64,000 bases of DNA from Roseiarcus sp963835955 (GCA_963835955.1 CAWIHZ010000012.1:62001-126000); one strand, 5' to 3'; shown: positions 33,662 to 43,222, counted from the first letter of the stretch. Notes: generated from the letters alone by a model not told the origin. Translations and numbers: made by a program.

Positions 33662-35158
33662 ATGGCTACGCCGCAGGAACAGAAAGACGTCTCCGCGCCC
33701 GCGCCTGCCCTCGCCGAAGCGGACGAATTCGCCGCGCTGCTCAAGCAGAATTTCAAGCCCCGCAGCGATCGGGCGGCAAGCGAAGTCGAGAGCGCGGTGC
33801 AAACGCTGGTCACCCAGGCGCTCGCGGATTCGAGCCTGGTCAAGGCCGACGTGATCGACACCATCGAGGAAATGATCGCAAGGCTCGACGAAAAGCTGTC
33901 GGACCAGATGAACGCGATCCTGCACGCGCCCGAATTCCAGCAATTGGAAAGCGCATGGCGCGGCCTCAACTATCTGGTCTACAATTCGGAGACCGACGCG
34001 ACCCTGAAAATACGGGTCCTCAACGTCGGCAAGACTGAGCTCTACCGCAATCTCAAGCTCTATCCCGGCGCCCGATGGGATCAGAGCCCGTTGTTCAAGG
34101 CCGTTTACGAGAGCGAATTCGGCCAGCTGGGCGGCGAGCCCTATGGGGCGCTGATCGCCGACTACCATTTCAGCCATGCGCCGACCGACGTGCAGCTGTT
34201 GCGCGATCTGTCCAAGGTCGCCTCGGCTTCGCTCGCGCCCCTGATCACCGGAGCCGATCCAAACCTGCTCGGCATGGATTCCTGGACCGAGCTGATGAAC
34301 CCGCGCGACATCGGCAAGCTGATGGATACGCCCGATTACGCGGCGTGGAAGGGTCTGCGCGACGCTGTCGACAGCCGCTATGTCGCGCTTTGCATGCCGC
34401 GCGTGCTGTCCCGCCTGCCCTATGGGGCGAAATCGGAGCCGGTCGAGGAATTCGCGTTCGAAGAGGAGACCGACGGCCATAAGGGCGAGAAATACGCCTG
34501 GATGAACGCCGCCTATGCGATGGCGGCCAACATCAATCGCGCCTACAAGGAATACGGCTGGACTGTGCGGATTCGCGGGGTTCAGTCCGGCGGCGAGGTC
34601 ATCAACCTGCCGACCCACACCTTCCCGACCGATGACGGCGGGGTCGATCTGAAATGCCCGACCGAGATCGCGATCACCGACCGGCGGGAGGCGGAACTGT
34701 CCAAAGTCGGGCTGATCTCGATCGTCCACCGCAAGAACACCGACAAGGCGGCCTTCATCGGCGCCCAGTCGGTCTACAAGCCGAAGCTCTACGACAAGGT
34801 CGAGGCGACCGCGGCGGACAATCTGTCCGCGCGCATTCCCTACATGTTCGCGGTGTCGCGCTTTGCGCACTATCTCAAATGCATGGTTCGCGACAAGATC
34901 GGCTCGACCAAGGAAAAGGATCAGCTCGAGAAATGGCTGAACGAATGGATCACTCTCTATGTCGACGGCGATCCTGAGCATTCGAGCGAGGAGACCAAAG
35001 CCAAACTGCCGTTGGCGGCGGCGAGCGTCAAGGTGGTCGCGGATGAAGCAAACCCCGGCTATTACGCCGCGAACTTCTATCTGCGCCCGCACTTCCAGCT
35101 CGAGGGGATGGACATCGGCATGAGCCTTGTCTCTCGACTGCCGCTCGAAACGTCTTGA
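33662..35158 (+). CDS. tssC: Type VI secretion sheath large subunit TssC (VipB)
   Basis: A 498-aa TssC of standard length. Marks include QLESAWRGLNYLV near residue 95, GEPYGALIADYHFSH near 158, TGADPNLLGMDSW, RLPYGAKSEPVEEFAFEE, and the C-terminal handle SRFAHYLKCMVRDKIGS and ANPGYYAANFYLRPHFQLEG. AGGGGA stands eight bases before the ATG. TssC carries the ClpV-recognised interface with TssB after contraction. Confidence 0.97.
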   Translation: MATPQEQKDVSAPAPALAEADEFAALLKQNFKPRSDRAASEVESAVQTLVTQALADSSLVKADVIDTIEEMIARLDEKLSDQMNAILHAPEFQQLESAWRGLNYLVYNSETDATLKIRVLNVGKTELYRNLKLYPGARWDQSPLFKAVYESEFGQLGGEPYGALIADYHFSHAPTDVQLLRDLSKVASASLAPLITGADPNLLGMDSWTELMNPRDIGKLMDTPDYAAWKGLRDAVDSRYVALCMPRVLSRLPYGAKSEPVEEFAFEEETDGHKGEKYAWMNAAYAMAANINRAYKEYGWTVRIRGVQSGGEVINLPTHTFPTDDGGVDLKCPTEIAITDRREAELSKVGLISIVHRKNTDKAAFIGAQSVYKPKLYDKVEATAADNLSARIPYMFAVSRFAHYLKCMVRDKIGSTKEKDQLEKWLNEWITLYVDGDPEHSSEETKAKLPLAAASVKVVADEANPGYYAANFYLRPHFQLEGMDIGMSLVSRLPLETS

Positions 35159-35295
35159 GGCCGGGGTAGGAATTCAACGTCAAGGACGGGGGGCGGCGCC
35201 GGAGTCCGTGAAAAACGCGAAAGTTGGCCCGCCGCCCGTTGAGGTCGGGCGCTGGGCCAGATTTGAATAGAGATTAATCACAAGGAGGGTTTGTC

Positions 35296-35793
35296 ATGCC
35301 TGCTGACACGTTTCTGGAGTTTCAGGGCAAAAATTCGTTCAAGGGCGAGTCGCAAGACGACAAGTACAAAGACACCATCGAGATCCTGTCGTTTTCCCTC
35401 GGCGTGTCGAACGCCGGATCGGGCGCCGTCGGCGGCGGCTCGGGCACCAGCAAGGCGAGCTTCAGCGACTTGAGCATTCAGAAACATGTCGATAAATCCT
35501 CGCCCAACTTCTTCATCAGCTGCGCCAATGGAGCACACATCGACAAGGCGATCGTCCACATTCGCAAGGCTGGCGAAAATCCGCAAGAATATCTGACGAT
35601 TACGATGGAGGAGGTTTTTGTCGCGAGCTTCAGCCACGGCGGCAGCGACGGCGCCGGCCTGCCGATGGATAGCGCGTCCCTCAACTTCTCGAAGATCGAG
35701 TTCAAGTATAGCCCGCAGAAGAAGGACGGGTCCCTCGACGCCGCCAATCCGAAAGGCTGGGACCTCAAGGCGAGCAAGAACTACACGGCTTGA
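35296..35793 (+). CDS. hcp: Type VI secretion tube protein Hcp
   Basis: A 165-aa Hcp, which stacks as hexameric rings to form the inner tube and is itself secreted. It begins MPADTFLEFQGKNSFKGES and has IEILSFSLGVSN and the typical Hcp1 core KHVDKSSPNFFISCANGAHI and YLTITMEEVFVASFSHGG. A very strong ribosome site (AAGGAGGG, six bases before ATG) fits its need for high expression. An 8-bp inverted repeat (GGGCGGCG, 35191-35198 / 35230-35237) in the 137-base gap after tssC might be an attenuator or processing site. Confidence 0.95.
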   Translation: MPADTFLEFQGKNSFKGESQDDKYKDTIEILSFSLGVSNAGSGAVGGGSGTSKASFSDLSIQKHVDKSSPNFFISCANGAHIDKAIVHIRKAGENPQEYLTITMEEVFVASFSHGGSDGAGLPMDSASLNFSKIEFKYSPQKKDGSLDAANPKGWDLKASKNYTA

Positions 35794-35878
35794 TTGCGCG
35801 CATGGGCCGGTCCTCGCCCAAAAGGTCCGACCCCCGCCCGAGAGCCTGGTTGTCATTCAATGAGGCGTCGCGACGTCG

Positions 35879-36421
35879 ATGGCCGGGCCAAAAAACGATC
35901 GTGTGGCGCCGCCGCTGATGCACGCGTTTCGCGCTGCGCATCTGGAGCGTGACGCGAAGGTTGCGATCGATATTCGGGATCAGGGAGAACGAGTCATCGC
36001 TTCGCGGCGCGTGACTGCGCGCGCCCCGATTTCCGAGCGGGAACTGCGCCGGCTGGTCAATTCCGATCTGGTCGCGCTCCTCAACACCACCAATCTCGAT
36101 TCGGCCGAAGATCTGTCGACCGCTCCGGAAGTGGGCAGGTCAATTCTCAATTTTGGCTTTCCCGACCTGGCGCGGCGCACGATCGACGACCAGGGCGTAT
36201 TCGACATTGCGCAACAAATCGAAACGGCGCTCGGCGCATTCGAGCCTCGGTTGGCGCGCGAGTTGATCAAGGTGCGCCGCGACAATACGGTGGCGGCCGA
36301 CGAATTGCGCATTCGTTTTCTGGTCAGCGCGGAGCTTCGCGTCCAGCCGGCCAACCTTCAAATGGAGTTCGTCGCCGAAGTTGAACTCGAGTCCGGCAAG
36401 ATCAAAGTCGATCGGCTGTAG
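35879..36421 (+). CDS. tssE: Type VI secretion baseplate protein TssE (gp25-like)
   Basis: A 180-aa gp25/lysozyme-like baseplate wedge protein. Recognisable segments are ISERELRRLVNSDLVALLNTTNLDS near residue 50, EVGRSILNFGFPDLARRT near 83, and the conserved EPRL-type motif AFEPRLARELIKV near 120. It ends three bases before tssF. The order hcp-tssE-tssF-tssG-clpV is a common T6SS block. Confidence 0.9.
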   Translation: MAGPKNDRVAPPLMHAFRAAHLERDAKVAIDIRDQGERVIASRRVTARAPISERELRRLVNSDLVALLNTTNLDSAEDLSTAPEVGRSILNFGFPDLARRTIDDQGVFDIAQQIETALGAFEPRLARELIKVRRDNTVAADELRIRFLVSAELRVQPANLQMEFVAEVELESGKIKVDRL

Positions 36422-36424
36422 GCG

Positions 36425-38383
36425 ATGAATCGGGAATTCCTCAAATTCTACAATCAGGAACTCGCCATTCTTCGCGAACAGGCGGCGGAATTCGCCGAGG
36501 AATATCCAGGCGTCGCCGAGAGACTGGGCGGATTGCTCGACGATCGCGTGGATCCGATGATTGGCGGTCTGCTCGAGGGGGCGGCGTTTCTGGCGGCGAG
36601 AGTCCAGCTCAAGATCAAACACGAGTTCGCAGATTTCACCACCAATCTGCTCGACCAGCTCGCGCCGCATTATCTCGCGCCGACGCCGTCGTTCGTCCTG
36701 ATTGAGGCGCGGCCGAAATACGGCGACCCGGCGCTGCGCGACGGCCGCACGGTGGCGCGCGGCGCCAATTTCGAGGCGACCTATCGCCAAGCGCAACGCG
36801 ACATCGCCTGCCGGTTCACGCTGGCCGAACCGATCAATCTACTGCCGTTCGATATCGTCAACGCCGAGTATTTCCCCAGCGCCGGGCCGCTGCAGGCCCT
36901 GATTCCCGGCGTCGGTGTCGACTGCGCCGCCAGCCTTCGACTGCAACTCACCGTGCGCGCGGCGGCGCGCCTGGAGGACGAGCCCGACGACAAAGAGGCG
37001 CAGGCGCGGCCCGAGCTTCGCTTTTCCTCATGCCGGGTGAAATCGCTGCGCTTCCACCTGCTCGGCCTGGAGGCGGACGCGGTCGCCCTGTACGAGCAAT
37101 TGTTCGCCCATTGTCGGGGCGTCTATTTTCGCATCCTCGACGCTTTCGGCGATCCGGTTGTCGCCCCCGGCCACACCGGCATGATCCGGCAGATCGGGTT
37201 CGAGGAAAGCGAGACCCTGATTCCGAATGACAGCCGATTGTTCCGCGGTTTCGATTTTCTGCGCGAGTATTTCGCTTTTCCGACCCGTTTTCTCGGTTTC
37301 GATCTGACCGGTCTCGGCGCGGTGGCGCCGCGCCTCAACGCCAAGACGGTCGACATCCTGCTGGCTTTCGATGACGTCGACCCCCGGCTGGCCGCGGCGG
37401 TGCGAAAGGACTCTTTCGCGCTCTATGCGGCCCCGGGCGTCAATTTGTTCGAAAAGAGACTGGATCGAATTCCGGTCAAGTCCAACCAGCATGAATTTCT
37501 GGTGATCCCCGACCGCAGCCGTCCGCTGGAATTCGAGACCAACCGAATCATCAGAGTGTTCGCCCATATTCCCGGCGCGCCGCAGAAGGTTCCGGTCGAG
37601 CCGCTCTATTCCGCGACCGCCGCGCGCAGCCAAACCGGGCTCAGCTACACGATCCGGCGGCTGCCCCGGCGGCGCACGATCGAAGAAAAGAAGTACGGGC
37701 CGGCGTCCGACTATGCCGGGACGGACGTGTTCCTGTCGCTTGGCGAGCGCTCCGATCCCGAGGAGACGCGGCGCGTGGCGGAGCTCAGCGTCGACGCCCT
37801 TTGCTCCAACCGGCACTTGGCCGAACATCTCCCGGTCGGCGAGAGCGGGGCCGATTTTCGCTTCCTCGACGACACCGATATCGAGCTGCGCTGCGTCGCC
37901 GGCCCGACCCGGCCGCTCGAACCGGCGCTGACCGTCCTCGACGGCAAGGGTGAGAACGCTTCGACCGGCGAGGTCGCATGGCGGCTCGTCAGCATGCTGA
38001 GCCTCAATCACCTGGGCCTGACAGGTCGCGCGGCGGGCGGCGGCGCCAAAGCGCTTCGGGAGACCCTCATCCTGTTCGCCGATCTCGCCGACAACGCGAC
38101 CGACCGCAAGATCCGCGGCGTCCGCAGCGTCGACGCGCGGCCGATCGTGCGACGGCTGCGCCACGCCCAGGGATCGGCGGCCGCCCGCGGGCTCGAGATC
38201 ACCGTGCTGCTGGACGAAAAGGCCTTCGAGGGTTCGGGCGTGTTTCTTCTGGGCGCGATCCTCGATCGTTTCTTCGCCGAGTATGTGGCGATCAACCATT
38301 TCACGCAGACGGTGGTGCGAAGCACGGAACGCGGCGAGATCATGCGCTGGCCGCCGCGGCTGGGATTAAGAGGCGTCGCATGA
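36425..38383 (+). CDS. tssF: Type VI secretion baseplate protein TssF
   Basis: A 652-aa TssF (VasA/ImpG), the largest baseplate wedge component. Family marks are the start MNREFLKFYNQELAILREQAAEFAEEYPGVAERLGG (key part FYNQELAILR), DPMIGGLLEGAAFLAARVQ, QLAPHYLAPTPS, then FLRFYFAF-like FLREYFAFPTRFLGF, and the tail VLLDEKAFEGSGVFLLGAILDRFFAEY. Its stop overlaps the tssG ATG by four bases, coupling the two partners. Confidence 0.95.
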   Translation: MNREFLKFYNQELAILREQAAEFAEEYPGVAERLGGLLDDRVDPMIGGLLEGAAFLAARVQLKIKHEFADFTTNLLDQLAPHYLAPTPSFVLIEARPKYGDPALRDGRTVARGANFEATYRQAQRDIACRFTLAEPINLLPFDIVNAEYFPSAGPLQALIPGVGVDCAASLRLQLTVRAAARLEDEPDDKEAQARPELRFSSCRVKSLRFHLLGLEADAVALYEQLFAHCRGVYFRILDAFGDPVVAPGHTGMIRQIGFEESETLIPNDSRLFRGFDFLREYFAFPTRFLGFDLTGLGAVAPRLNAKTVDILLAFDDVDPRLAAAVRKDSFALYAAPGVNLFEKRLDRIPVKSNQHEFLVIPDRSRPLEFETNRIIRVFAHIPGAPQKVPVEPLYSATAARSQTGLSYTIRRLPRRRTIEEKKYGPASDYAGTDVFLSLGERSDPEETRRVAELSVDALCSNRHLAEHLPVGESGADFRFLDDTDIELRCVAGPTRPLEPALTVLDGKGENASTGEVAWRLVSMLSLNHLGLTGRAAGGGAKALRETLILFADLADNATDRKIRGVRSVDARPIVRRLRHAQGSAAARGLEITVLLDEKAFEGSGVFLLGAILDRFFAEYVAINHFTQTVVRSTERGEIMRWPPRLGLRGVA

Positions 38384-39402
38384 GGTTTCGCGACGAGCTC
38401 GCCGCCGAGCCCTGGCGATTCGATCTCTTTGGCGTGCTGCGGCGCCTGGAGCGGGACAATCCGGACAAGCCGCGCATCGGCGACGCTCGAAAGCTCGCCG
38501 ACGACTACGTCGTCCTGTCGCAGGACCCTTATCTGGAGTTTCCCGCCTCGACCCTCGAGGCGGCCGAGATCGGGCCTCAAGGCCGGGTTCGATTGAAGGC
38601 CAGGTTTCTGGGCATGTTCGGCCCCCAAGGCGCGCTGCCGCTGACGACCACGGAGGAGGCTTACGCCTGGCTTCGCGAAAGAGACGACGCCTTCGCGCGG
38701 TTCGCCGATGTCTTCCAGCGGCAATTCCTGGCTCTGTTCTTCCGCGCCTGGGCGGACCCGCGCCCGGTCGCGCAGAACGATCGCCCGAACGAAGATCGCT
38801 TTCGCGCCTATGTCGGCTCGATGATCGGGATCGGAACGGCCGCTTTCCGCGACGCCGACTCGATCTCGGATTTCGCCAAGATGGAATATGCGGGACTGCT
38901 CGCGCCGCGAGTCAAAAGCGCCTCGCGCCTGCGCTCGTTCCTCTCGGGTCTCTTGAAGGCGCGGGTCGAAATCGAGGAGTTCACCGGCGCCTGGCTCGAA
39001 TTTGAACCCGGCGAACGGTCGCGGCTGGGCGCGACGAGCAGCCGGCTCGGCATGGACTGCATGCTCGGCGCGAGTATGTACGGCGTCAGCGACAAGTTCC
39101 GGGTTCGCGTCTACGCGCGCGATATCGAGAATTTCAAACAATTCCTGCCGGGCTCGCCGCTCGCGCGCGAAATCGCCGACGCCATATACCTCTACGTCGG
39201 AGAGGAATACGACTGGGATATGGAGCTGGCGATTCCGGCCGGGGAAATCACCGCGGTCCGGCTTGGTCAAGGCGTCCAGCTCGGCTGGACGAGTTGGATG
39301 TCGCCAAACTGGTCGAAGACCGATGAAACGATCCGCAAGGACGCGCGATTTCACGTGGTCAGCCGTCTCGGCCGCGACCGCCGGGCGGCGGACAAGATTT
39401 AG
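38380..39402 (+). CDS. tssG: Type VI secretion baseplate protein TssG
   Basis: A 340-aa TssG (VasB/ImpH) starting at ATG 38380 inside the tssF stop. The start region LAAEPWRFDLFGVLRRLE, the FLGMFGPQGALPLTTTEEAY core, the NDRPNEDRF insert and LGWTSWMSP near the C-terminus match the family. TssF and TssG form the wedge of the baseplate with TssE and TssK; no tssK occurs in the window. It ends 15 bases before clpV. Confidence 0.93.
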   Translation: MRFRDELAAEPWRFDLFGVLRRLERDNPDKPRIGDARKLADDYVVLSQDPYLEFPASTLEAAEIGPQGRVRLKARFLGMFGPQGALPLTTTEEAYAWLRERDDAFARFADVFQRQFLALFFRAWADPRPVAQNDRPNEDRFRAYVGSMIGIGTAAFRDADSISDFAKMEYAGLLAPRVKSASRLRSFLSGLLKARVEIEEFTGAWLEFEPGERSRLGATSSRLGMDCMLGASMYGVSDKFRVRVYARDIENFKQFLPGSPLAREIADAIYLYVGEEYDWDMELAIPAGEITAVRLGQGVQLGWTSWMSPNWSKTDETIRKDARFHVVSRLGRDRRAADKI

Positions 39403-39417
39403 TCGGGGGTAGGAGCG

Positions 39418-42129
39418 ATGGCGGCGGACATCAGCGTCGAGTCGGTGGCCGGAAAGCTCAACCGTATCGGTTACGAGACCTTCATCCAGGCCTTGCGGCA
39501 GGCCAAGAGCGCCGGCAATCGCAACATCGAGCTCGCGCATTGGATCCTGCATCTGTTGCAGAAGGACCGGACCGATCTCGCTCTGACGGCGGATCGCTTC
39601 AAGCTGAGTCGCGCGAAGCTGCTCGCCGACGCGACGGCGGTCGTCAACAGCTTCCGCAAGAACGAAACGGAGATGCCGGGCATCTCCAACCAGGTCGCCG
39701 ACGCGCTCGACCGCGGCTGGCACTATGCGACGCTGCTGTTCGGCGAGACGCAGATCCGCACCGGCCACCTGCTGGTGGCGATGCTCAAATCGATCGAACT
39801 GAGGCGCGCGCTGGTGGGAATCTCGCAGGAGTTCTCCAAAATTCCGGTCGACGAGGTCGCGGTCGGCCATCGCTCGATCTGGGCGCAGTCGGAGGAGGAG
39901 AACCTTCGACCGATGGACGGCTCGGGCGTCGCCGCCGCGGGCGCCGAGGGCACGACCGCCGCGCCGGGCGCCAAGGGCACGACCGCGCTCGACCGCTTCA
40001 GCCAGGACCTCACCGCCAGGGCCAAATCCGGCGAGATGGATCCGATCCTGGGCCGCGACGAGGAAATCCGCCAGATCGTCGATGTGCTGATGCGCCGGCG
40101 CCAGAACAATCCGATCCTCACCGGCGAGGCGGGGGTCGGCAAGACCGCGGTGGTCGAGGGCTTCGCGCAGCGCGTCGCCTCGGGCGACGTGCCGCCGCCG
40201 CTGCGCGGGGTCAAGGTGTGCGCGCTCGACGTCGGTCTGATGCAGGCGGGCGCCTCGATGAAGGGCGAATTCGAGCAGCGGCTGCGTTCGGTGATCGACG
40301 AGGTTCAGTCCTCGCCGACGCCGATCATCCTGTTCATCGACGAAGCCCACACCTTGATCGGCGCCGGCGGCGCGGCCGGGACCGGAGACGCGGCCAATCT
40401 TCTCAAGCCCGCGCTGGCGCGCGGCGCGCTGCGCACGATCGCTGCGACCACCTGGGCCGAATACCGGCAATATTTCGAGAAGGACCCTGCGCTGACGCGC
40501 CGCTTCCAGTCGATCTTCATCGGTGAACCCGACGTCGCCACCGCGGCGGTCATGCTGCGCGGCCTCGTCGGGCCGATGGAGAAGCACCACAAGGTCCGGG
40601 TCACCGACGAAGCGATCGTCGCGGCGGTGAACTTCTCCAATCGCTACATTCCCGCCCGGCAATTGCCCGACAAGGCGGTCAGCCTGCTCGACACCGCCTG
40701 CGCAAGGGTCGCGATCAGCCAGAACGCTAAGCCCGCGGCGGTCGAGGACGCCGAAGTGGCGATCGCCTCGCTCGAAAGCGAATCGCTGTCGCTGTCGCGT
40801 GAACGCGATCTCGGGGCGGCGAACGAGGCGCGCATCGCCGAGATCGAGGCCAAGATCGCCGAGCGGCGCGAAGGTTTGGCCAAGATCGAGGCCGATTGGA
40901 AGAAGGAGCGGGCCTTGGTCGAGGAAATCCTGGCGCTGCGCGGCAAGATCGCGAGCGACGCGGCTCGACCGGCCGCGGCGCCGGAAGGCGCGGACGCGCC
41001 GCCGACCCCCGCCGCCGAGGCCTCGAAGCCGGAGGGCGAGGCGGCGCCGGCCGAACGCGAAACCCTGCTCGCCAAGGTCGGCGAACTCGGCGCGATCGAG
41101 CCGGACAAGCGCATGATCTACGCCGTCGTCGACGAGCAGGCGGTCGCGTCCGTTGTTTCGGACTGGACCGGCATTCCGGTCGGCAAGATGGTCGCCGACG
41201 AGGTCGAGACGGTGCTCCATCTCGCCGACATCCTCAACCGCCGGATCGTCGGTCAGAGCCACGGCCTGAACATGATCGCCAGGCGCATCGAAACCAATCG
41301 CGCCAAGCTCGACAACCCCAACAAGCCGATCGGCGTCTTCATGCTGTGCGGTCCGTCAGGCGTCGGCAAAACCGAGACGGCGCTCGCGCTCGCCGAGACA
41401 TTGTATGGCGGCGAGCAGAACATCATCGCGATCAACATGTCGGAGTTCCAGGAGGCGCATACCGTCTCGACGCTGAAGGGCGCGCCTCCCGGCTATGTCG
41501 GCTATGGCGAAGGCGGCCGCCTGACCGAGGCTGTGCGACGGCGGCCCTACAGCGTCATCCTGCTCGATGAAATCGAAAAGGCCCATCCCGACGTCCACGA
41601 GATCTTCTTCCAGGTGTTCGACAAGGGGGTGATGGAGGACGGAACCGGCAGGCGGATCGATTTCAAGAACACGCTGATCCTGCTGACCTCGAACGTCGGG
41701 ACGGAGGTCATCATGCGCGCGGCCGAAAGCGGCGCGGCGCCCGATCCGGAGGCGCTCGCCGGGCAATTGCGCCCCGCGCTGCTGGGGGTCTTCCCCCCGG
41801 CCCTGCTCGGACGCATCGTCACCATTCCCTATTATCCCCTGTCGCCGGAGATGCTGGCGGGCATCGTGCGGCTGCAGCTCGGCCGGATCGGCAAGAGGAT
41901 CGAGGAGAACCATCGCGCCAAGTTTACCGCCGACCAGAGCGCGATCGATCATATCGTCTCGCTGTGCAACGATCCTGACTCGGGCGGACGCGTGATCGAC
42001 AACATCATCACCAACACGATCCTGCCCGCGCTGTCGCGGGAGATTCTTGGGCGCTCGCTCGCCCGCGAGGACATCCACGAAGCACGGGTGTCGGCGCTGA
42101 ACGGAGCGTTCGTCTACGATGTGAACTGA
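39418..42129 (+). CDS. clpV: Type VI secretion AAA+ ATPase ClpV (TssH)
   Basis: A 903-aa ClpB-like ATPase that disassembles contracted TssBC sheath. The N domain (residues 1-150; RTGHLLVAMLKS) is followed by AAA1 with Walker A GEAGVGKT (near 237) and Walker B ILFIDEAHT, a shortened coiled-coil middle domain with an Ala/Pro/Glu-rich linker (residues about 515-545), and AAA2 with Walker A GPSGVGKTE and Walker B ILLDEIEKAHPDV. GAPPGYVGYGEGG is the pore loop region. It closes the T6SS block and is followed by a palindrome. Confidence 0.95.
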   Translation: MAADISVESVAGKLNRIGYETFIQALRQAKSAGNRNIELAHWILHLLQKDRTDLALTADRFKLSRAKLLADATAVVNSFRKNETEMPGISNQVADALDRGWHYATLLFGETQIRTGHLLVAMLKSIELRRALVGISQEFSKIPVDEVAVGHRSIWAQSEEENLRPMDGSGVAAAGAEGTTAAPGAKGTTALDRFSQDLTARAKSGEMDPILGRDEEIRQIVDVLMRRRQNNPILTGEAGVGKTAVVEGFAQRVASGDVPPPLRGVKVCALDVGLMQAGASMKGEFEQRLRSVIDEVQSSPTPIILFIDEAHTLIGAGGAAGTGDAANLLKPALARGALRTIAATTWAEYRQYFEKDPALTRRFQSIFIGEPDVATAAVMLRGLVGPMEKHHKVRVTDEAIVAAVNFSNRYIPARQLPDKAVSLLDTACARVAISQNAKPAAVEDAEVAIASLESESLSLSRERDLGAANEARIAEIEAKIAERREGLAKIEADWKKERALVEEILALRGKIASDAARPAAAPEGADAPPTPAAEASKPEGEAAPAERETLLAKVGELGAIEPDKRMIYAVVDEQAVASVVSDWTGIPVGKMVADEVETVLHLADILNRRIVGQSHGLNMIARRIETNRAKLDNPNKPIGVFMLCGPSGVGKTETALALAETLYGGEQNIIAINMSEFQEAHTVSTLKGAPPGYVGYGEGGRLTEAVRRRPYSVILLDEIEKAHPDVHEIFFQVFDKGVMEDGTGRRIDFKNTLILLTSNVGTEVIMRAAESGAAPDPEALAGQLRPALLGVFPPALLGRIVTIPYYPLSPEMLAGIVRLQLGRIGKRIEENHRAKFTADQSAIDHIVSLCNDPDSGGRVIDNIITNTILPALSREILGRSLAREDIHEARVSALNGAFVYDVN

Positions 42130-42151
42130 GGGTCGCCGCCGCATTGGTAAT

Positions 42152-42192
42152 CTAAGCAGGGTTTCGTTGGCAGCCAACGAAACCCTGCTTAG
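42152..42192. repeat. Exact 41-nt palindrome after clpV
   Basis: Two perfectly complementary 20-base arms (42152-42171 and 42173-42192; starts CTAAGCAGGG) separated by a single A. It is 22 bases after the clpV stop. No T run follows on either strand, so it is not a standard intrinsic terminator; it could stop transcription with Rho, stabilise the T6SS mRNA end, or be a mobile palindromic repeat. Confidence 0.85.
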
Positions 42193-42204
42193 AGTCCCTT
42201 GAAG

Positions 42205-42255
42205 AAGCAGGATTTTTATCGGAAAACCGGTGTCCACTTTTCCGAAATCCTGCTT
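42205..42255. repeat. Second inverted repeat sharing the AAGCAGG core
   Basis: AAGCAGGATTT (42205-42215) pairs with AAATCCTGCTT (42245-42255), and inside it CGGAAAA (42220-42226) pairs with TTTTCCG (42238-42244). The inner part with ...CCGG..CCACTTTTCCG resembles a palindromic repeat widespread between genes in Hyphomicrobiales. The AAGCAGG core repeats that of the adjacent palindrome. Confidence 0.65.
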
Positions 42256-42377
42256 GGAGCAGGACGCGAGAAAAAATGGATCCCGGTTTTTCGCAAAATC
42301 CCGCGTTTTCAGAGGGTCTAGAGCGTGAGGCGATTGCACGAAATCGCATCATGCCGTGGGCCGAAAGGGGGCGAGCC

Positions 42378-42668
42378 ATGGCCAATCGTTTCGAACGGGT
42401 CGACGAGGTTGTCGGCGACGCGATCACGATCGTTCTCGCACAGCGGCCAGACGGGCAGTGGGCCAAGGTTTATTGCCCGAAGAGCGCCCACGAATCGCTG
42501 AACGCGGACCGGGTGAGCGAGCCAATCCCGCCCAAGGACGCTCTCTCCGGCGCGGTCAGGCTCGCCAATGAGCTGAAACTGGCGATCGTCGTCGCCGATC
42601 CCGACGGGATCTGGAAAAGCGAATGGGGCGAACTCTATCGCGGGCAAGATGACGCCGAGGACGAGTGA
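42378..42668 (+). CDS. 96-aa hypothetical protein
   Basis: Start chosen at ATG 42378 (MANRFERVDEVV), with AGGGGG seven bases upstream; the frame extends further upstream without sense. The small acidic protein (ITIVLAQRPDGQWAKVYCPKSAHES; AIVVADPDGIWKSEWG) looks like a compact alpha-beta domain. No family recognised. It overlaps the start of the DUF1036 gene by 20 bases and is probably co-transcribed with it. Confidence 0.6.
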   Translation: MANRFERVDEVVGDAITIVLAQRPDGQWAKVYCPKSAHESLNADRVSEPIPPKDALSGAVRLANELKLAIVVADPDGIWKSEWGELYRGQDDAEDE

Positions 42669-43143
42669 CGGCGAAGAGGGTTGGGCGACCGCGCCAGCCG
42701 AGTTCGCCGTCGCCCCGGCGCGCAAGCGAGGGCGCGCTCTTTGGCGGACGTCGCTTTCGCTCGTGCTTCTGATCTGGTGGCGCGTTCCCTCGCGCGCCGA
42801 TTTTCGCGTCTGCAACAAGACGAGAGTGTTGATCAACCTCGCCGTCGGAGTGAACGCCGGCAGCGAATTTGCGACTGAAGGGTGGTGGACGGTGACGCCG
42901 GGATCATGCGCGACCCCGATCCGCGGACGGCTGACGGGACGCTACGTCTACCTCTACGCCACCAACATCGACAATGCCGACGTCCTCAAGGGCACGGTTT
43001 CGATGTGCGTCGACCGCGGCAAGTTCAAGGTTTACGGGATCAACGATTGCTGGCGGCGCGGCCTGCAGGCGGTCAATTTCGCCGAGATCGACACCCTGGA
43101 TTCGCCTGACTGGACCACGTTTCTCACCGAGGTTGGGAAGTGA
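42649..43143 (+). CDS. DUF1036 exported protein
   Basis: A 164-aa protein whose second half is a DUF1036 domain: ADFRVCNKTRVLINLAVGVN, WWTVTPGSCATPIRG, YLYATN and FKVYGINDCWRRGLQAVNF-type motifs, with conserved cysteines that may form disulfides. The N-terminal 50 residues contain a basic region then a hydrophobic helix (SLSLVLLIWWRVPSRA), suggesting export to the periplasm. DUF1036 proteins in alphaproteobacteria are predicted periplasmic and of unknown function. The start may be downstream of 42649, nearer the signal helix. Confidence 0.75.
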   Translation: MTPRTSDGEEGWATAPAEFAVAPARKRGRALWRTSLSLVLLIWWRVPSRADFRVCNKTRVLINLAVGVNAGSEFATEGWWTVTPGSCATPIRGRLTGRYVYLYATNIDNADVLKGTVSMCVDRGKFKVYGINDCWRRGLQAVNFAEIDTLDSPDWTTFLTEVGK

Positions 43144-43222
43144 CGCCAACGGGCTCGCGCTTCCGGACGCTCGATCGCGGGGCGGTCGAGCATTGCGTCG
43201 ACGTTTGCCGCAACGCGGCGCT

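Noticed and set aside
33638..35092. A 484-codon minus-strand frame
   Set aside because: Fully antisense to tssC; no fold or motif, shadow of a high-GC coding sequence.
38008..41262. A 1084-codon open frame on the minus strand
   Set aside because: It is antisense to tssF end, tssG and clpV, which are clear genes; its Arg/Asp/Gly-rich composition is the usual GC-rich shadow.
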